64,000 nt of DNA from an uncultured Bacteroidota bacterium (GTDB lineage: Bacteria; Bacteroidota; Bacteroidia; Flavobacteriales; Flavobacteriaceae): NCBI GenBank assembly GCA_902546725.1, contig CACCLB010000001.1:1-64000 (forward strand). The letters run 5' to 3'. Shown in pieces: positions 1-7,308 of this stretch; the first letter of the stretch is position 1; the number at the start of each line of letters is the position of its first letter. A model generated the notes under the pieces. It had not been told where the DNA came from, searched no databases, and was given only the letters and a program-made list of their open reading frames with translations. Position numbers and translations under genes: made by a program.

Positions 1-404
1 ATGAAATCATAGAGGTTGAAGAAGTTGAAATAGAAGAAGAATTCGATGATGTTGACGTACCATTTGCTGTGATTGAAGACGTGCCAATTTTTCCTGGTTG
101 TGAAAAAGTAGCTAAGTCCGAACGAAGAAAATGTTTCCAAGAGCAAATGAATAAGCACATACGTAAAAATTTCAGATATCCTGAAATCGCTCAAGAAATG
201 GGAATTCAAGGTCGTGTATATGTAAACTTTATTATTTCCAAAGACGGGAGTATTTCCAATATCAGAATGCGTGGCCCAGACAAAAACTTGGAAAAAGAAG
301 CACAACGAATTATTTCCAAATTACCTAACATGACTCCTGGTAAACAAAGAGGTCGTGCGGTACGTGTTCCTTTCAGTATTCCTATTACTTTTAGATTGCA
401 ATAG
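1..404 (+). CDS. TonB-family energy transducer, C-terminal part (5' end outside window)
   Basis: The reading frame is already open at base 3 and continues in frame into the conserved TonB C-terminal domain, so the gene begins upstream of the window. The visible part has an acidic Glu/Asp/Val-rich stretch, then about 100 residues with the motif FPGCE, the segment FRYPEIAQEMGIQGRVYVNF and a C-terminal IPITFRLQ, typical of TonB proteins of Bacteroidota that carry proton-motive energy across the periplasm to outer-membrane TonB-dependent receptors. It is clearly paralogous to the next gene, with nearly the same C-terminal domain. An ATG at 69 is internal and is not the real start. The Cys in FPGCE and that in KCFQEQ are conserved between the copies. 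Confidence 0.85.
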   Translation, partial: EIIEVEEVEIEEEFDDVDVPFAVIEDVPIFPGCEKVAKSERRKCFQEQMNKHIRKNFRYPEIAQEMGIQGRVYVNFIISKDGSISNIRMRGPDKNLEKEAQRIISKLPNMTPGKQRGRAVRVPFSIPITFRLQ

Positions 405-425
405 CATACAAACTTAAAAAAACTC

Positions 426-453
426 AAAACTCATCATTTCGATGGGTTTTTTT
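426..453 (+). terminator. Rho-independent terminator after first TonB gene
   Basis: A 10-bp stem (A-tract plus CTCATC pairing with GATGGG, one G-T pair) with a five-base loop ATTTC is followed by a run of seven T. It lies 22 bases after the stop of the upstream TonB gene and separates the tandem copies. Confidence 0.7.
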
Positions 454-511
454 AGTTACAAACATTTGTCATGGCATTATTTTTGTGGCTTTTTAGGTAA
501 ATCCTAGCCCC

Positions 512-1218
512 ATGGAAATAAAAAAAAACCCAGATTTGATCTGAATATAAATTCAGCACTCTATTTTGTAATTGGCCTTTGCCTAATGCTTTTTGTCTCA
601 TGGAGACTTATCGAGTTTAAAACCTATGAGAAAGATCAATTTGACTACGAATCAATTCTAGTTGAACAAGATGAGGAGGAGGAAATCCCACTCACAGAGC
701 AAATCAAAACACCTCCACCGCCTCCACCTGTACAAGCACCAACAGAAATTGAAATTGTAGAAGATGAGGAAGAGGTTGAGGAAACCATTATTGAATCTAC
801 AGAAACGGATCGGGATGAAATTATTGAAGTAGAAGATGTTGTAATTGAAGAAGAAGAAGAGATAATTGATGTTCCTTTTGCAGTAATTGAAGATGTTCCC
901 GTTTTTCCAGGTTGTGAAAATGTAGAAAAAGACCAATTGAGGAACTGTTTTCAAGAGCAAATGAATAAGCATATTAGGAGGAACTTTCGGTACCCTGAAA
1001 TTGCCCAAGAAATGGGGATAAAAGGGGGTGTATTTGTAAATTTTATCATTTCTGAAGATGGAAGCATCACTAATATTAGAATGCGAGGACTAGATAAAAA
1101 TCTTGAGGGTGAAGCCAAGCCAATAATTTCTTTATTGCCAAACATGACTCCTGGAAAACAAAGAGGAAGACCGGTAAGGGTTCCGTTTAGCATCCCCATA
1201 GTCTTCAGACTGCAGTAA
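512..1218 (+). CDS. TonB-family energy transducer, second tandem copy, with apparent frameshift near its start
   Basis: From 586 the frame encodes an acidic, proline-rich linker (PPPPPP) and a TonB C-terminal domain almost the same as that of the upstream copy. A start at 586 would cut the N-terminal membrane anchor in half. The frame is in fact open further upstream and encodes a normal TonB beginning (charged residues, RFDLNINSALYF, then a hydrophobic helix to SWRLIEF), but the only ATG that fits, at 512, is one base out of phase. The two frames are separated by a run of nine A at 520-528; ten A would restore MEIKKKPRFDL. So the gene is 512-1218 with a +1 frameshift, either a sequencing error, a real mutation, or a slippage site. 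Function by family: energises TonB-dependent outer membrane transport. Confidence 0.75.
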
Positions 1219-1273
1219 TTGATTGGATTTTTTCTTTAACTATTTTACTGTTTTTTAATAAACGTAAAATAGA

Positions 1274-1304
1274 TTGGACGTTGGCTATTTGTCGATTATC
1301 TTTG
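1274..1304 (+). promoter_or_regulatory. Bacteroidota-type promoter for the ctaB operon
   Basis: TTG at 1274-1276, 20 bases of spacer, then TATCTTTG at 1297-1304, which matches the Bacteroidota -7 consensus TAnnTTTG exactly. The predicted transcription start near 1311 gives a short leader before the ATG at 1325. Confidence 0.55.
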
Positions 1305-1324
1305 CGCACTGAAGATGCCGAGAG

Positions 1325-2227
1325 ATGAGCCAAAATAAAACGACCTTGCTTTCAAATACAGGCTTGAGCTTAACCGATTTTTCTGAACTGACTAAGTTTA
1401 GACTATCTATTACTGTTGTAATTTCATCCATTGCTGGTTATTTTTTAGCAGTTGATACTGTTCACTACCCAACTTTGCTTTTACTTGTAGTGGGCGGTTA
1501 TGCCATGGTAGGTGCGTCAAATGTTTTTAACCAGGTTTTTGAAAAGGATTTGGACGGTCTTATGGAACGTACAATGAACAGACCTTTGCCAAGAGAACGT
1601 ATCCAACCCAATACAGCACTTTTTATTGGTGTAGTCTTAACGCTTATTGGAATTGCTGCACTTTACATCATCAATATCAAAACGGCTTTTTTTGCAAGTA
1701 TCTCAATTTTCTTGTACGCTTGTTTGTATACTCCTTTAAAACAAAGGACATCTTTATCGGTATTTGTTGGAGCTTTTCCAGGCGCCATACCATTTATGCT
1801 GGGTTGGGTGGCAGCAACCAATGAATTTGGTATAGAGCCAGGGGTGTTGTTTATGGTTCAATTTTTTTGGCAATTTCCACATTTTTGGGCCATTGGGTGG
1901 TTAATGCACGACCAATATGAAAATGCAGGATTTAAAATGCTACCCTCTGGTAAGCCTGACCAAATTACAGCTTTTCAGATTGTTTTTTACACCTTTTGGA
2001 CGGTGCTAATTTCATTAATTCCCGCTTTTCAATATACAGGAAAACTCTATTTAACACTTCCAGCAGCTTGCTTGGTAGGAGTTTTAGGAGTATTTTTTCT
2101 ACACGCTGGAATACAACTCATGTACCTCAAAACGGATAAGGCTGCGCGATTTTTAATTCGAGCTAGTATTATCTACATTACTGGAATACAATTGATATAC
2201 GTACTCGATAAATTTATATTACAATGA
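1325..2227 (+). CDS. ctaB: Heme O synthase (protoheme IX farnesyltransferase)
   Basis: A 300-residue polytopic membrane protein of the UbiA prenyltransferase superfamily. It transfers a farnesyl group from farnesyl diphosphate to heme b to make heme O, the precursor of heme A for aa3-type cytochrome oxidases. Residues about 64-89 hold the first Asp-rich prenyl-diphosphate motif (NVFNQVFEKDLDGLMERT) and RPLP; the second conserved loop (YTPLKQRT, then GAFPGAIPFMLGW) follows in the middle of the protein. The length is normal for the family. It overlaps the next oxidase gene by four bases (ATGA), so translation is probably coupled, and it heads an oxidase cluster, which supports the assignment. 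The symbol cyoE is used for the same family. Confidence 0.93.
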   Translation: MSQNKTTLLSNTGLSLTDFSELTKFRLSITVVISSIAGYFLAVDTVHYPTLLLLVVGGYAMVGASNVFNQVFEKDLDGLMERTMNRPLPRERIQPNTALFIGVVLTLIGIAALYIINIKTAFFASISIFLYACLYTPLKQRTSLSVFVGAFPGAIPFMLGWVAATNEFGIEPGVLFMVQFFWQFPHFWAIGWLMHDQYENAGFKMLPSGKPDQITAFQIVFYTFWTVLISLIPAFQYTGKLYLTLPAACLVGVLGVFFLHAGIQLMYLKTDKAARFLIRASIIYITGIQLIYVLDKFILQ

Positions 2228-2802
2228 ATACAAACGATTCTTTACAAGTAAAAAATAACCGAGCAAAAAAAATGATGCTTTGGTTTGGTATGATCAGTAT
2301 GAGTATGACTTTCGCTGGTCTTACTAGTGCTTATGTGGTCAGTAGTTCTCGCTCTGATTGGATAGAACAGATTAACCTTCCTTTTGCCTTTACAATCAGC
2401 ACTATACTCTTAATTTTAAGTAGTGGAACGTTTTACTTGGCATTAAAAAGCATCAAAACAGCCTTAATAAAAAGAGCTCAGTCATTGCTTTTAATAACAT
2501 TGGGATTGGCTCTTGCATTTATTTATTTTCAGTTTCAAGGATTTGGAGAATTCATTGAACAAGGGTATTATTTTACTGGAGCAGAAAGTTCAATAACCAC
2601 TTCCTATTTGTATGTACTTGTCCTACTGCATTTAGCTCACCTTACAGGGGGTATCATCGTGGTTTTATATGTATTGTACAGAACTTTTAGGGGCAAGTAT
2701 TTAGAAGGAAATACCTTGGGTTTTGAAATGGCAGTCACTTTTTGGCACTTTCTGGATATTCTTTGGCTATATTTATTTTTATTCGTTTCATTCTACGGTT
2801 AA
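2224..2802 (+). CDS. Cytochrome c oxidase subunit III-like protein (short form)
   Basis: A 192-residue membrane protein with five predicted helices. It matches the heme-copper oxidase subunit III family: WFGMISMSMTFAGLTSAYVV near the N terminus, a central HLAHLTGG motif and the final helix FWHFLDILWLYLFLF. Subunit III is a structural, cofactor-free subunit of the oxidase complex. It is short because it lacks the two N-terminal helices of the mitochondrial form, as in CyoC-type proteins. It overlaps ctaB by four bases and is followed after 36 bases by a second subunit III gene. Two neighbouring subunit III genes are usual in Flavobacteriia. Confidence 0.85.
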   Translation: MNTNDSLQVKNNRAKKMMLWFGMISMSMTFAGLTSAYVVSSSRSDWIEQINLPFAFTISTILLILSSGTFYLALKSIKTALIKRAQSLLLITLGLALAFIYFQFQGFGEFIEQGYYFTGAESSITTSYLYVLVLLHLAHLTGGIIVVLYVLYRTFRGKYLEGNTLGFEMAVTFWHFLDILWLYLFLFVSFYG

Positions 2803-2809
2803 AAATTAA

Positions 2810-2817
2810 TAAATTTG
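2810..2817 (+). promoter_or_regulatory. Possible -7 promoter box before second subunit III gene
   Basis: TAAATTTG fits the Bacteroidota -7 consensus TAnnTTTG and lies 21 bases before the ATG at 2839. I see no good TTG at the -33 distance, so this is a weak internal promoter candidate. Confidence 0.3.
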
Positions 2818-2838
2818 TATCGAATTTAACATGACAAT

Positions 2839-3819
2839 ATGGAAGTAACAGCCAACACAGCTGCCGAAAACGAAGAACTATGGGGTGGAGGTAACAGACC
2901 CCTAAAAGCGAGTTATGGCAAGTTGATGATGTGGTTTTTTATCGTATCTGATGCACTTACGTTTACCGGATTTTTGGTCTCTTATGGTTTCTCAAGATTT
3001 AAAAACATCAATTCATGGCCAATAGCCGATGAAGTCTTTACACACTTTCCTTTTCTTCACGGCATAGACGCACCAATGTATTATGTGGCCTTGATGACCT
3101 TTATATTAATTTTTTCTTCGGTCACCATGGTACTTGCAGTTGATGCTGGACATCACATGCAAAAATCTAAGGTTACTTTTTACATGCTATTGACCATTAT
3201 TGGTGGTGCAATATTTGTCGGTTCACAGGCATGGGAGTGGAAAAACTTTATCAAAGGAGAATACGGTGCCTTGGAAACTCGTGGTGGTCAAATACTTCAA
3301 TTTGTTGATGCCTCCTCAGGAAAACGCGCTGCCATTCAAGAATTTGCAATTGGAATAGAAACAGATCGTTCAACTCACCAATCGAGTAATGGAATTTGGT
3401 ACAGCTCAGAAAAAGCTTTACCCACAGTTACTTTAGAAGAGGTGAAAAAAGGATTTATAGCTGATGAAAATCTCGTTATTCGTACGCAGCAATTAAATGA
3501 AAAAGGTCAAAAAACTGTACTCAGTAGAGCGGCCTCTATGGGAAAACTCAACGAAGCTATCGGTGTTGTTGAAGGAGCAAACCTAATCCATAATGAATAC
3601 GGTAACAGGCTATTTGCTGACTTCTTCTTCTTTATCACAGGTTTTCACGGATTCCACGTATTTTCAGGTGTGGTGATTAACATCATCATCTTTTTTAATG
3701 TCATCCTAGGAACTTATGAACGAAGAGGACATTATGAAATGGTTGAAAAAGTTGGACTCTATTGGCACTTTGTCGATTTGGTATGGGTATTTGTATTCAC
3801 CTTTTTCTATTTAGTATAA
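2839..3819 (+). CDS. Cytochrome c oxidase subunit III (long form with internal insertion)
   Basis: A 326-residue membrane protein of the heme-copper oxidase subunit III family. The N-terminal part has LMMWFFIVSDALTFTGFLVS, and the C-terminal part has FFFITGFHGFHVFSG and a last helix with YWHFVDLVWVFVFTFFY, both hallmark segments. Between them, roughly residues 135-250, sits a long hydrophilic insertion (EYGALETRGG to VEGANLIHNEYG) absent from the short copy upstream; it is predicted to lie outside the membrane. Such an insertion is seen in Bacteroidota homologues. Together with the short form and the subunit IV gene it belongs to an aa3-type oxidase whose subunits I and II are not in this window. 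Confidence 0.87.
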   Translation: MEVTANTAAENEELWGGGNRPLKASYGKLMMWFFIVSDALTFTGFLVSYGFSRFKNINSWPIADEVFTHFPFLHGIDAPMYYVALMTFILIFSSVTMVLAVDAGHHMQKSKVTFYMLLTIIGGAIFVGSQAWEWKNFIKGEYGALETRGGQILQFVDASSGKRAAIQEFAIGIETDRSTHQSSNGIWYSSEKALPTVTLEEVKKGFIADENLVIRTQQLNEKGQKTVLSRAASMGKLNEAIGVVEGANLIHNEYGNRLFADFFFFITGFHGFHVFSGVVINIIIFFNVILGTYERRGHYEMVEKVGLYWHFVDLVWVFVFTFFYLV

Positions 3820-3838
3820 ACTAATTAAACTTTAAAAA

Positions 3839-4222
3839 ATGGCTGCAGAAGGACATAAGCTTGCAATTTTCAGGGGACTTTTAAAGTTCAAATCCAATCA
3901 ACAAAAAATTTGGGGAGTATTGATTTTTCTCTCTATAGTAACCACTATTGAGGTTGCATTAGGAATCATCAAGCCAGAAATTTTAATGGTACCTTTTCTA
4001 AGAATGAAACTCCTGAATTGGATTTTTATCATATTGACCATAGTGAAGGCCTACTATATTGCTTGGGACTTTATGCACATACGCGACGAAACTAGTGGAT
4101 TAAAAAATTCAATTGTACTTCCACTACTCATATTAATCCCTTATTTGGCATTTATTTTGATCATCGAGGCGGATTATATTTTTGATGTTATGGATACAGG
4201 CTTTATGTCTTGGAACTTCTAA
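3839..4222 (+). CDS. Cytochrome C oxidase subunit IV family protein
   Basis: A 127-residue protein with three predicted membrane helices (about residues 24-43, 55-78 and 92-114). It matches the small prokaryotic subunit IV family (CyoD/COX4_pro-like), which helps to assemble or stabilise the oxidase and binds no cofactor. The motif YYIAWDFMHIRDE between helices two and three is typical of the Bacteroidota members. It starts 19 bases after subunit III and is followed by a terminator, so it ends the ctaB operon. Confidence 0.8.
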   Translation: MAAEGHKLAIFRGLLKFKSNQQKIWGVLIFLSIVTTIEVALGIIKPEILMVPFLRMKLLNWIFIILTIVKAYYIAWDFMHIRDETSGLKNSIVLPLLILIPYLAFILIIEADYIFDVMDTGFMSWNF

Positions 4223-4240
4223 TCTTCATAATTAAAAAAT

Positions 4241-4265
4241 AGAAGCGGTGTTATGCCGCTTTTTT
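4241..4265 (+). terminator. Rho-independent terminator of the ctaB-oxidase operon
   Basis: AAGCGG, a seven-base loop TGTTATG, CCGCTT, then a T tract. It lies 19 bases after the stop of the subunit IV gene. Confidence 0.75.
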
Positions 4266-4284
4266 ATATTATATGAGCATAAAT

Positions 4285-4305
4285 GATACACTTAATCAGT
4301 GTATC
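4285..4305 (+). repeat. Perfect 8-bp inverted repeat, possible operator
   Basis: GATACACT, spacer TAATC, AGTGTATC. The right arm runs into TATCTTCG, one base away from the -7 consensus TAnnTTTG. There is no T tract directly after it, so an operator or promoter-overlapping site is more likely than a terminator. The next gene begins 94 bases downstream, leaving a long leader in which I see no other feature. Confidence 0.4.
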
Positions 4306-4398
4306 TTCGCCATCAAAGATTAAAATCGTAAGTCAATTTTTGAAAGAGAACAAATTAGTAGTTACTTCATTTTCTGTAAACCACGAAATTTCAAAAAG

Positions 4399-5058
4399 AT
4401 GAAAAGGAATGATTTAAATAAAAAGATTGTTTTGGGAATTCTATTCGTATTTCCTCTTGTCGTTTATCTCTTTTTTGCTTCTGGGAAAAACAACTTTGCT
4501 AAACTTCCTGTTCTTACGGCTGGAGTAACTGAAATTAGAGATTTAGACTCCACAAATTCGATACAGTTTAAAGATAAGATTACCATCTTAGGGTATTGGG
4601 GAGGTAGCTTAGAAGAAAAACAAGCTGAGGCTTTAAATCTCAACGAGAAAATTTATAAGCGTTTTTATGAGTTTGAAGATTTCCAATTTGTATTCCTTGT
4701 CAATGAAGCTTATACTGCAGAAGTAGATCAACTCAAAAATGCATTACGTGAGGGTGTAGGAACAGACTTGTCAAAATGGAACTTTGTAACAGTTTCTAAA
4801 GAAACCATGAATAAACATTTTAGTTCTCTAAAAACCCCATTAGAGCTCAATGGAGTTGGAAGCACCCCTTTTGTTTTTATTATTGATAAAGATGCCAATT
4901 TGAGAGGTAGAAACGATGATGAAGATCAAGGAACCGTTTTTGGATTTGATGCGCGCTCTGTTGCGCAGATTAACAAGAAGATGATTGACGATGTCAAAGT
5001 TATTTTAGCTGAATACCGCCTTGCTTTGAAAATATATAATACAGAAAGAGAAAAGTAG
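4399..5058 (+). CDS. Membrane-anchored thioredoxin-fold protein of the oxidase assembly cluster, without CxxC
   Basis: A 219-residue protein with one N-terminal membrane anchor (about residues 8-27). The rest looks like a thioredoxin fold: a beta strand KITILGYWG, a helix, a second strand FQFVFLVNEAYT, then GVGSTPFVFIIDKDANLRGR, where the cis-proline loop and the following strands of thioredoxin or SCO proteins are expected. Where the active-site CxxC should follow the first strand there is GGSLEEK instead, so no redox or copper chemistry through that site is expected. It lies six bases before SCO1 and presumably works with it in oxidase assembly; the exact role is not known to me. Confidence 0.6.
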   Translation: MKRNDLNKKIVLGILFVFPLVVYLFFASGKNNFAKLPVLTAGVTEIRDLDSTNSIQFKDKITILGYWGGSLEEKQAEALNLNEKIYKRFYEFEDFQFVFLVNEAYTAEVDQLKNALREGVGTDLSKWNFVTVSKETMNKHFSSLKTPLELNGVGSTPFVFIIDKDANLRGRNDDEDQGTVFGFDARSVAQINKKMIDDVKVILAEYRLALKIYNTEREK

Positions 5059-5063
5059 TCGAT

Positions 5064-5759
5064 ATGTCTAAACTCAAATATGTGGGTCTTTTTTTAGTGG
5101 TTTTAATATTTGGAATATTATTCATCCCCAAAATCATTGATCGAGTCAAAAATGATACTATCGTTCAGGATGGGAGATCAAAATCAGGGGAACCATTACA
5201 ATACATAACCCTCAACGGAGAGGCTAAAAAGGTCCCAGAATTTACCTTTTCCAATCAAGACAGCTTATTCATATCTAATGAAGATTTTAAGGGAAAGGTC
5301 TATGTCGCGGAGTTTTTCTTTACTTCTTGTCCTAGCATCTGTCCAATCATGAATAAAAACATGAAAAAAATTGAAACTCAATTTGGCGCTCGTAATGATT
5401 TTGGAATTGCTTCTTTTACCATAGACCCCAAACATGATACCCCTTCTGTTTTAAAAGAATACGCTGAGGGCTATGATGTATTTTCACAAAATTGGCATTT
5501 CCTTACTGGAGATAAAGAAAAAATATACACTCTTGCAAATCAAGGATTTAATATCTTTGCATCGGTCAATCCAAGAGTAGAGGGAGGCTTTGAACATCAA
5601 GGTTATTTTGCCTTGATAGACAAAGACGGTTATATCCGCTCTCGTGCAGACCAATTTGATAATCCCATAGTCTATTATATGGGAATTGATCAAGAGGATG
5701 TTGAGGTTCAAGAAGTCGATCTACTCATAGAGGATATTGAAAAACTATTAAAAGAATAA
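5064..5759 (+). CDS. SCO1/SenC family copper chaperone for cytochrome oxidase
   Basis: A 231-residue protein with an N-terminal membrane anchor (about residues 5-21) and a thioredoxin-like domain facing the periplasm. SCO proteins deliver copper to the CuA site of oxidase subunit II. The three expected copper ligands can be seen: Cys89 and Cys93 in the CPSIC motif and His178 in GGFEHQGYF. The segment FGIASFTIDPKHDTP is also typical. It lies between the thioredoxin-fold protein and DUF420 with gaps of only a few bases, forming one operon. Confidence 0.9.
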   Translation: MSKLKYVGLFLVVLIFGILFIPKIIDRVKNDTIVQDGRSKSGEPLQYITLNGEAKKVPEFTFSNQDSLFISNEDFKGKVYVAEFFFTSCPSICPIMNKNMKKIETQFGARNDFGIASFTIDPKHDTPSVLKEYAEGYDVFSQNWHFLTGDKEKIYTLANQGFNIFASVNPRVEGGFEHQGYFALIDKDGYIRSRADQFDNPIVYYMGIDQEDVEVQEVDLLIEDIEKLLKE

Positions 5760-5762
5760 AGT

Positions 5763-6296
5763 ATGAGTGCAAAAGCTGTTAATTACAAAAAGAAATACAA
5801 AACTTGGATATGGATTGTTTCAATTCTAATCCCAGTAGTAGTTGCTTTGTTGTTTATGGTCCGTATACCTGATGTAGCACCATTGACTTTTTTGCCACCC
5901 ATTTATGCAGCAATCAATGGAATTACCGCTATAATTCTAATGATTGCTTATTGGGCAATAAAGCAAAAAAACATCAGCTTACACGAACAACTGATGAAGA
6001 CCTCTATTGGTCTTTCGTTGATTTTTTTAGTCATGTATGTTGCCTATCATATGACTTCTGACCCTACGCCATATGGAGGAGAGGGGATTATCAGATACGT
6101 ATATTATTTTATATTGATCAGCCATATATTTCTTTCTATAGGCATCATTCCAATGGTACTCATTACCTATGTAAGGGCCATCTCAAATTTATTTTTTGAG
6201 CATAAAAAAATAGCTCGATATACTTTTCCTATTTGGATGTATATTGCGGTAACTGGTGTGATTGTCTATCTAATGATTTCTCCCTACTATGCATAA
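5763..6296 (+). CDS. DUF420 family membrane protein (CtaM-like)
   Basis: A 177-residue protein with five predicted membrane helices, matching the DUF420 family. A family member in Gram-positive bacteria (CtaM/YozB) is needed for the function of heme A-containing oxidases, which fits this position just after SCO1. Conserved-looking histidines lie in SLHEQLMK, YVAYHMTSDP and LISHIFLS and could bind heme or metal. The gene begins three bases after SCO1 and overlaps the next small gene by eight bases. Confidence 0.8.
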   Translation: MSAKAVNYKKKYKTWIWIVSILIPVVVALLFMVRIPDVAPLTFLPPIYAAINGITAIILMIAYWAIKQKNISLHEQLMKTSIGLSLIFLVMYVAYHMTSDPTPYGGEGIIRYVYYFILISHIFLSIGIIPMVLITYVRAISNLFFEHKKIARYTFPIWMYIAVTGVIVYLMISPYYA

Positions 6297-6510
6297 ATCA
6301 ATAATGATTTTTGTTTTCTTTTTGGCATTCTTTTTATTGAGTGTTGATGTTGGGTATTCTCAGTGTTCAATGTGTAGAGCGGTGCTTCAGTCTGAAGAGG
6401 GTCAAGCGACTGCAAAAGGAATTAATAATGGAATTTTATACCTCATGGCGATTCCCTACCTACTCGTTGGACTTGTAGGTTGGAAAGTTTTTCAGATTTT
6501 GAAAAAATAA
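6289..6510 (+). CDS. Small membrane protein with CxxC motif, oxidase cluster
   Basis: A 73-residue protein with an N-terminal hydrophobic signal or anchor (residues 5-22), then SQCSMCRAV with Cys26 and Cys29, and a second hydrophobic segment (about 50-68) with a Lys-rich end. It overlaps the DUF420 gene by eight bases and is the last gene of the SCO1 operon. Small proteins of this pattern occur at the same place in other Flavobacteriia; their function is not established as far as I know. The CxxC placed just outside the membrane would suit metal or heme handling, but that is inference. Confidence 0.65.
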   Translation: MHKSIMIFVFFLAFFLLSVDVGYSQCSMCRAVLQSEEGQATAKGINNGILYLMAIPYLLVGLVGWKVFQILKK

Positions 6511-6555
6511 ATGGGCTTAGGATGTAACATTTTGTCATTCCAGTAGTCTAACAAT

Positions 6556-6583
6556 AAAATAACGTTTGCAAACGTTATTTTTG
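6556..6583 (+). promoter_or_regulatory. Perfect 26-bp palindrome overlapping a TAnnTTTG box (operator or terminator)
   Basis: Bases 6556-6581 form an exact palindrome centred on GTTTGCAAAC. Its right end overlaps TATTTTTG (6576-6583), an exact -7 consensus box; the next gene starts at 6607. The core TTTGCAAA with flanking ACG is the style of a LacI-family operator. The T run at the right end means that it could also fold as a terminator for the upstream oxidase operon. No regulator gene is adjacent. Confidence 0.55.
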
Positions 6584-6606
6584 ATAATTCTTAAACCAAA
6601 TTCTAG

Positions 6607-7308
6607 ATGATCCAGATCAAAAATCTTCATAAGTCATATAAAATGGGTTCATCTTCATTACACGTTCTGAAAGGAATCAATTTTAATGTAGAAGAGGGAG
6701 AATTGGTTGCGATCATGGGGTCTTCAGGATCTGGGAAATCTACACTACTCAATATTTTAGGGATGTTAGATAGTGCCGATGATGGAGAATACATACTGGA
6801 TCAGGTTCCCATTAAGGATTTAAATGAAACCAAAGCAGCCAAATACCGCAATAAATTCTTAGGGTTTGTTTTCCAATCCTTCAATCTGATCAATTACAAA
6901 TCTGCACTAGAAAATGTTTCACTTCCTTTGTATTATCAAAGGATTCCAAGAAAAGAACGACAGCAGTTAGCCTTGGAATATTTAGAAAAAGTAGGACTCA
7001 AAGATTGGGCAACCCACCTTCCGAGTGAATTGTCTGGAGGGCAAAAACAACGGGTTGCTATAGCTAGAGCCTTGGCTTCACGACCTAAAGTTTTACTGGC
7101 AGATGAACCTACAGGAGCCTTAGACTCCAAAACATCTTATGAGGTAATGGATCTAATCCAAAAGATCAATGAAGAAGGTAAAACCATCTTAGTGGTTACT
7201 CATGAACGCGATATTGCTCATATGTGCAAGCGTATCGTTCAGCTTAAAGACGGGGTGATTATTGAAGATAAAAAAGTAGATCAAGTTTTAGCCTCAGCAC
7301 ATGTTTAA
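6607..7308 (+). CDS. ABC transporter ATP-binding protein, MacB/LolD type
   Basis: A 233-residue ATPase with Walker A at residues 38-46 (GSSGSGKST), Q-loop at FVFQSFNL (about 88-95), signature LSGGQKQR at 142-149 and Walker B VLLADEP at 162-168. The subclass is that of MacB and LolD, which drive export or lipoprotein release rather than import. It is the first gene of a five-gene operon (ATPase, two permeases, HlyD-type adaptor, TolC-type channel), so it should power a tripartite efflux or secretion pump. It overlaps the first permease by eight bases. Confidence 0.9.
   Translation: MIQIKNLHKSYKMGSSSLHVLKGINFNVEEGELVAIMGSSGSGKSTLLNILGMLDSADDGEYILDQVPIKDLNETKAAKYRNKFLGFVFQSFNLINYKSALENVSLPLYYQRIPRKERQQLALEYLEKVGLKDWATHLPSELSGGQKQRVAIARALASRPKVLLADEPTGALDSKTSYEVMDLIQKINEEGKTILVVTHERDIAHMCKRIVQLKDGVIIEDKKVDQVLASAHV

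Noticed and set aside
512-544. ATG at 512 as start of a separate small ORF
   Set aside because: It ends after ten codons at a TGA; the sequence makes sense only as the displaced start of the TonB gene.
658-1199. Long open frames on the minus strand opposite the second TonB gene
   Set aside because: They mirror the Glu/Asp-rich and Pro-rich codons of TonB; the translations are Phe/Asn/Tyr-rich without a domain.
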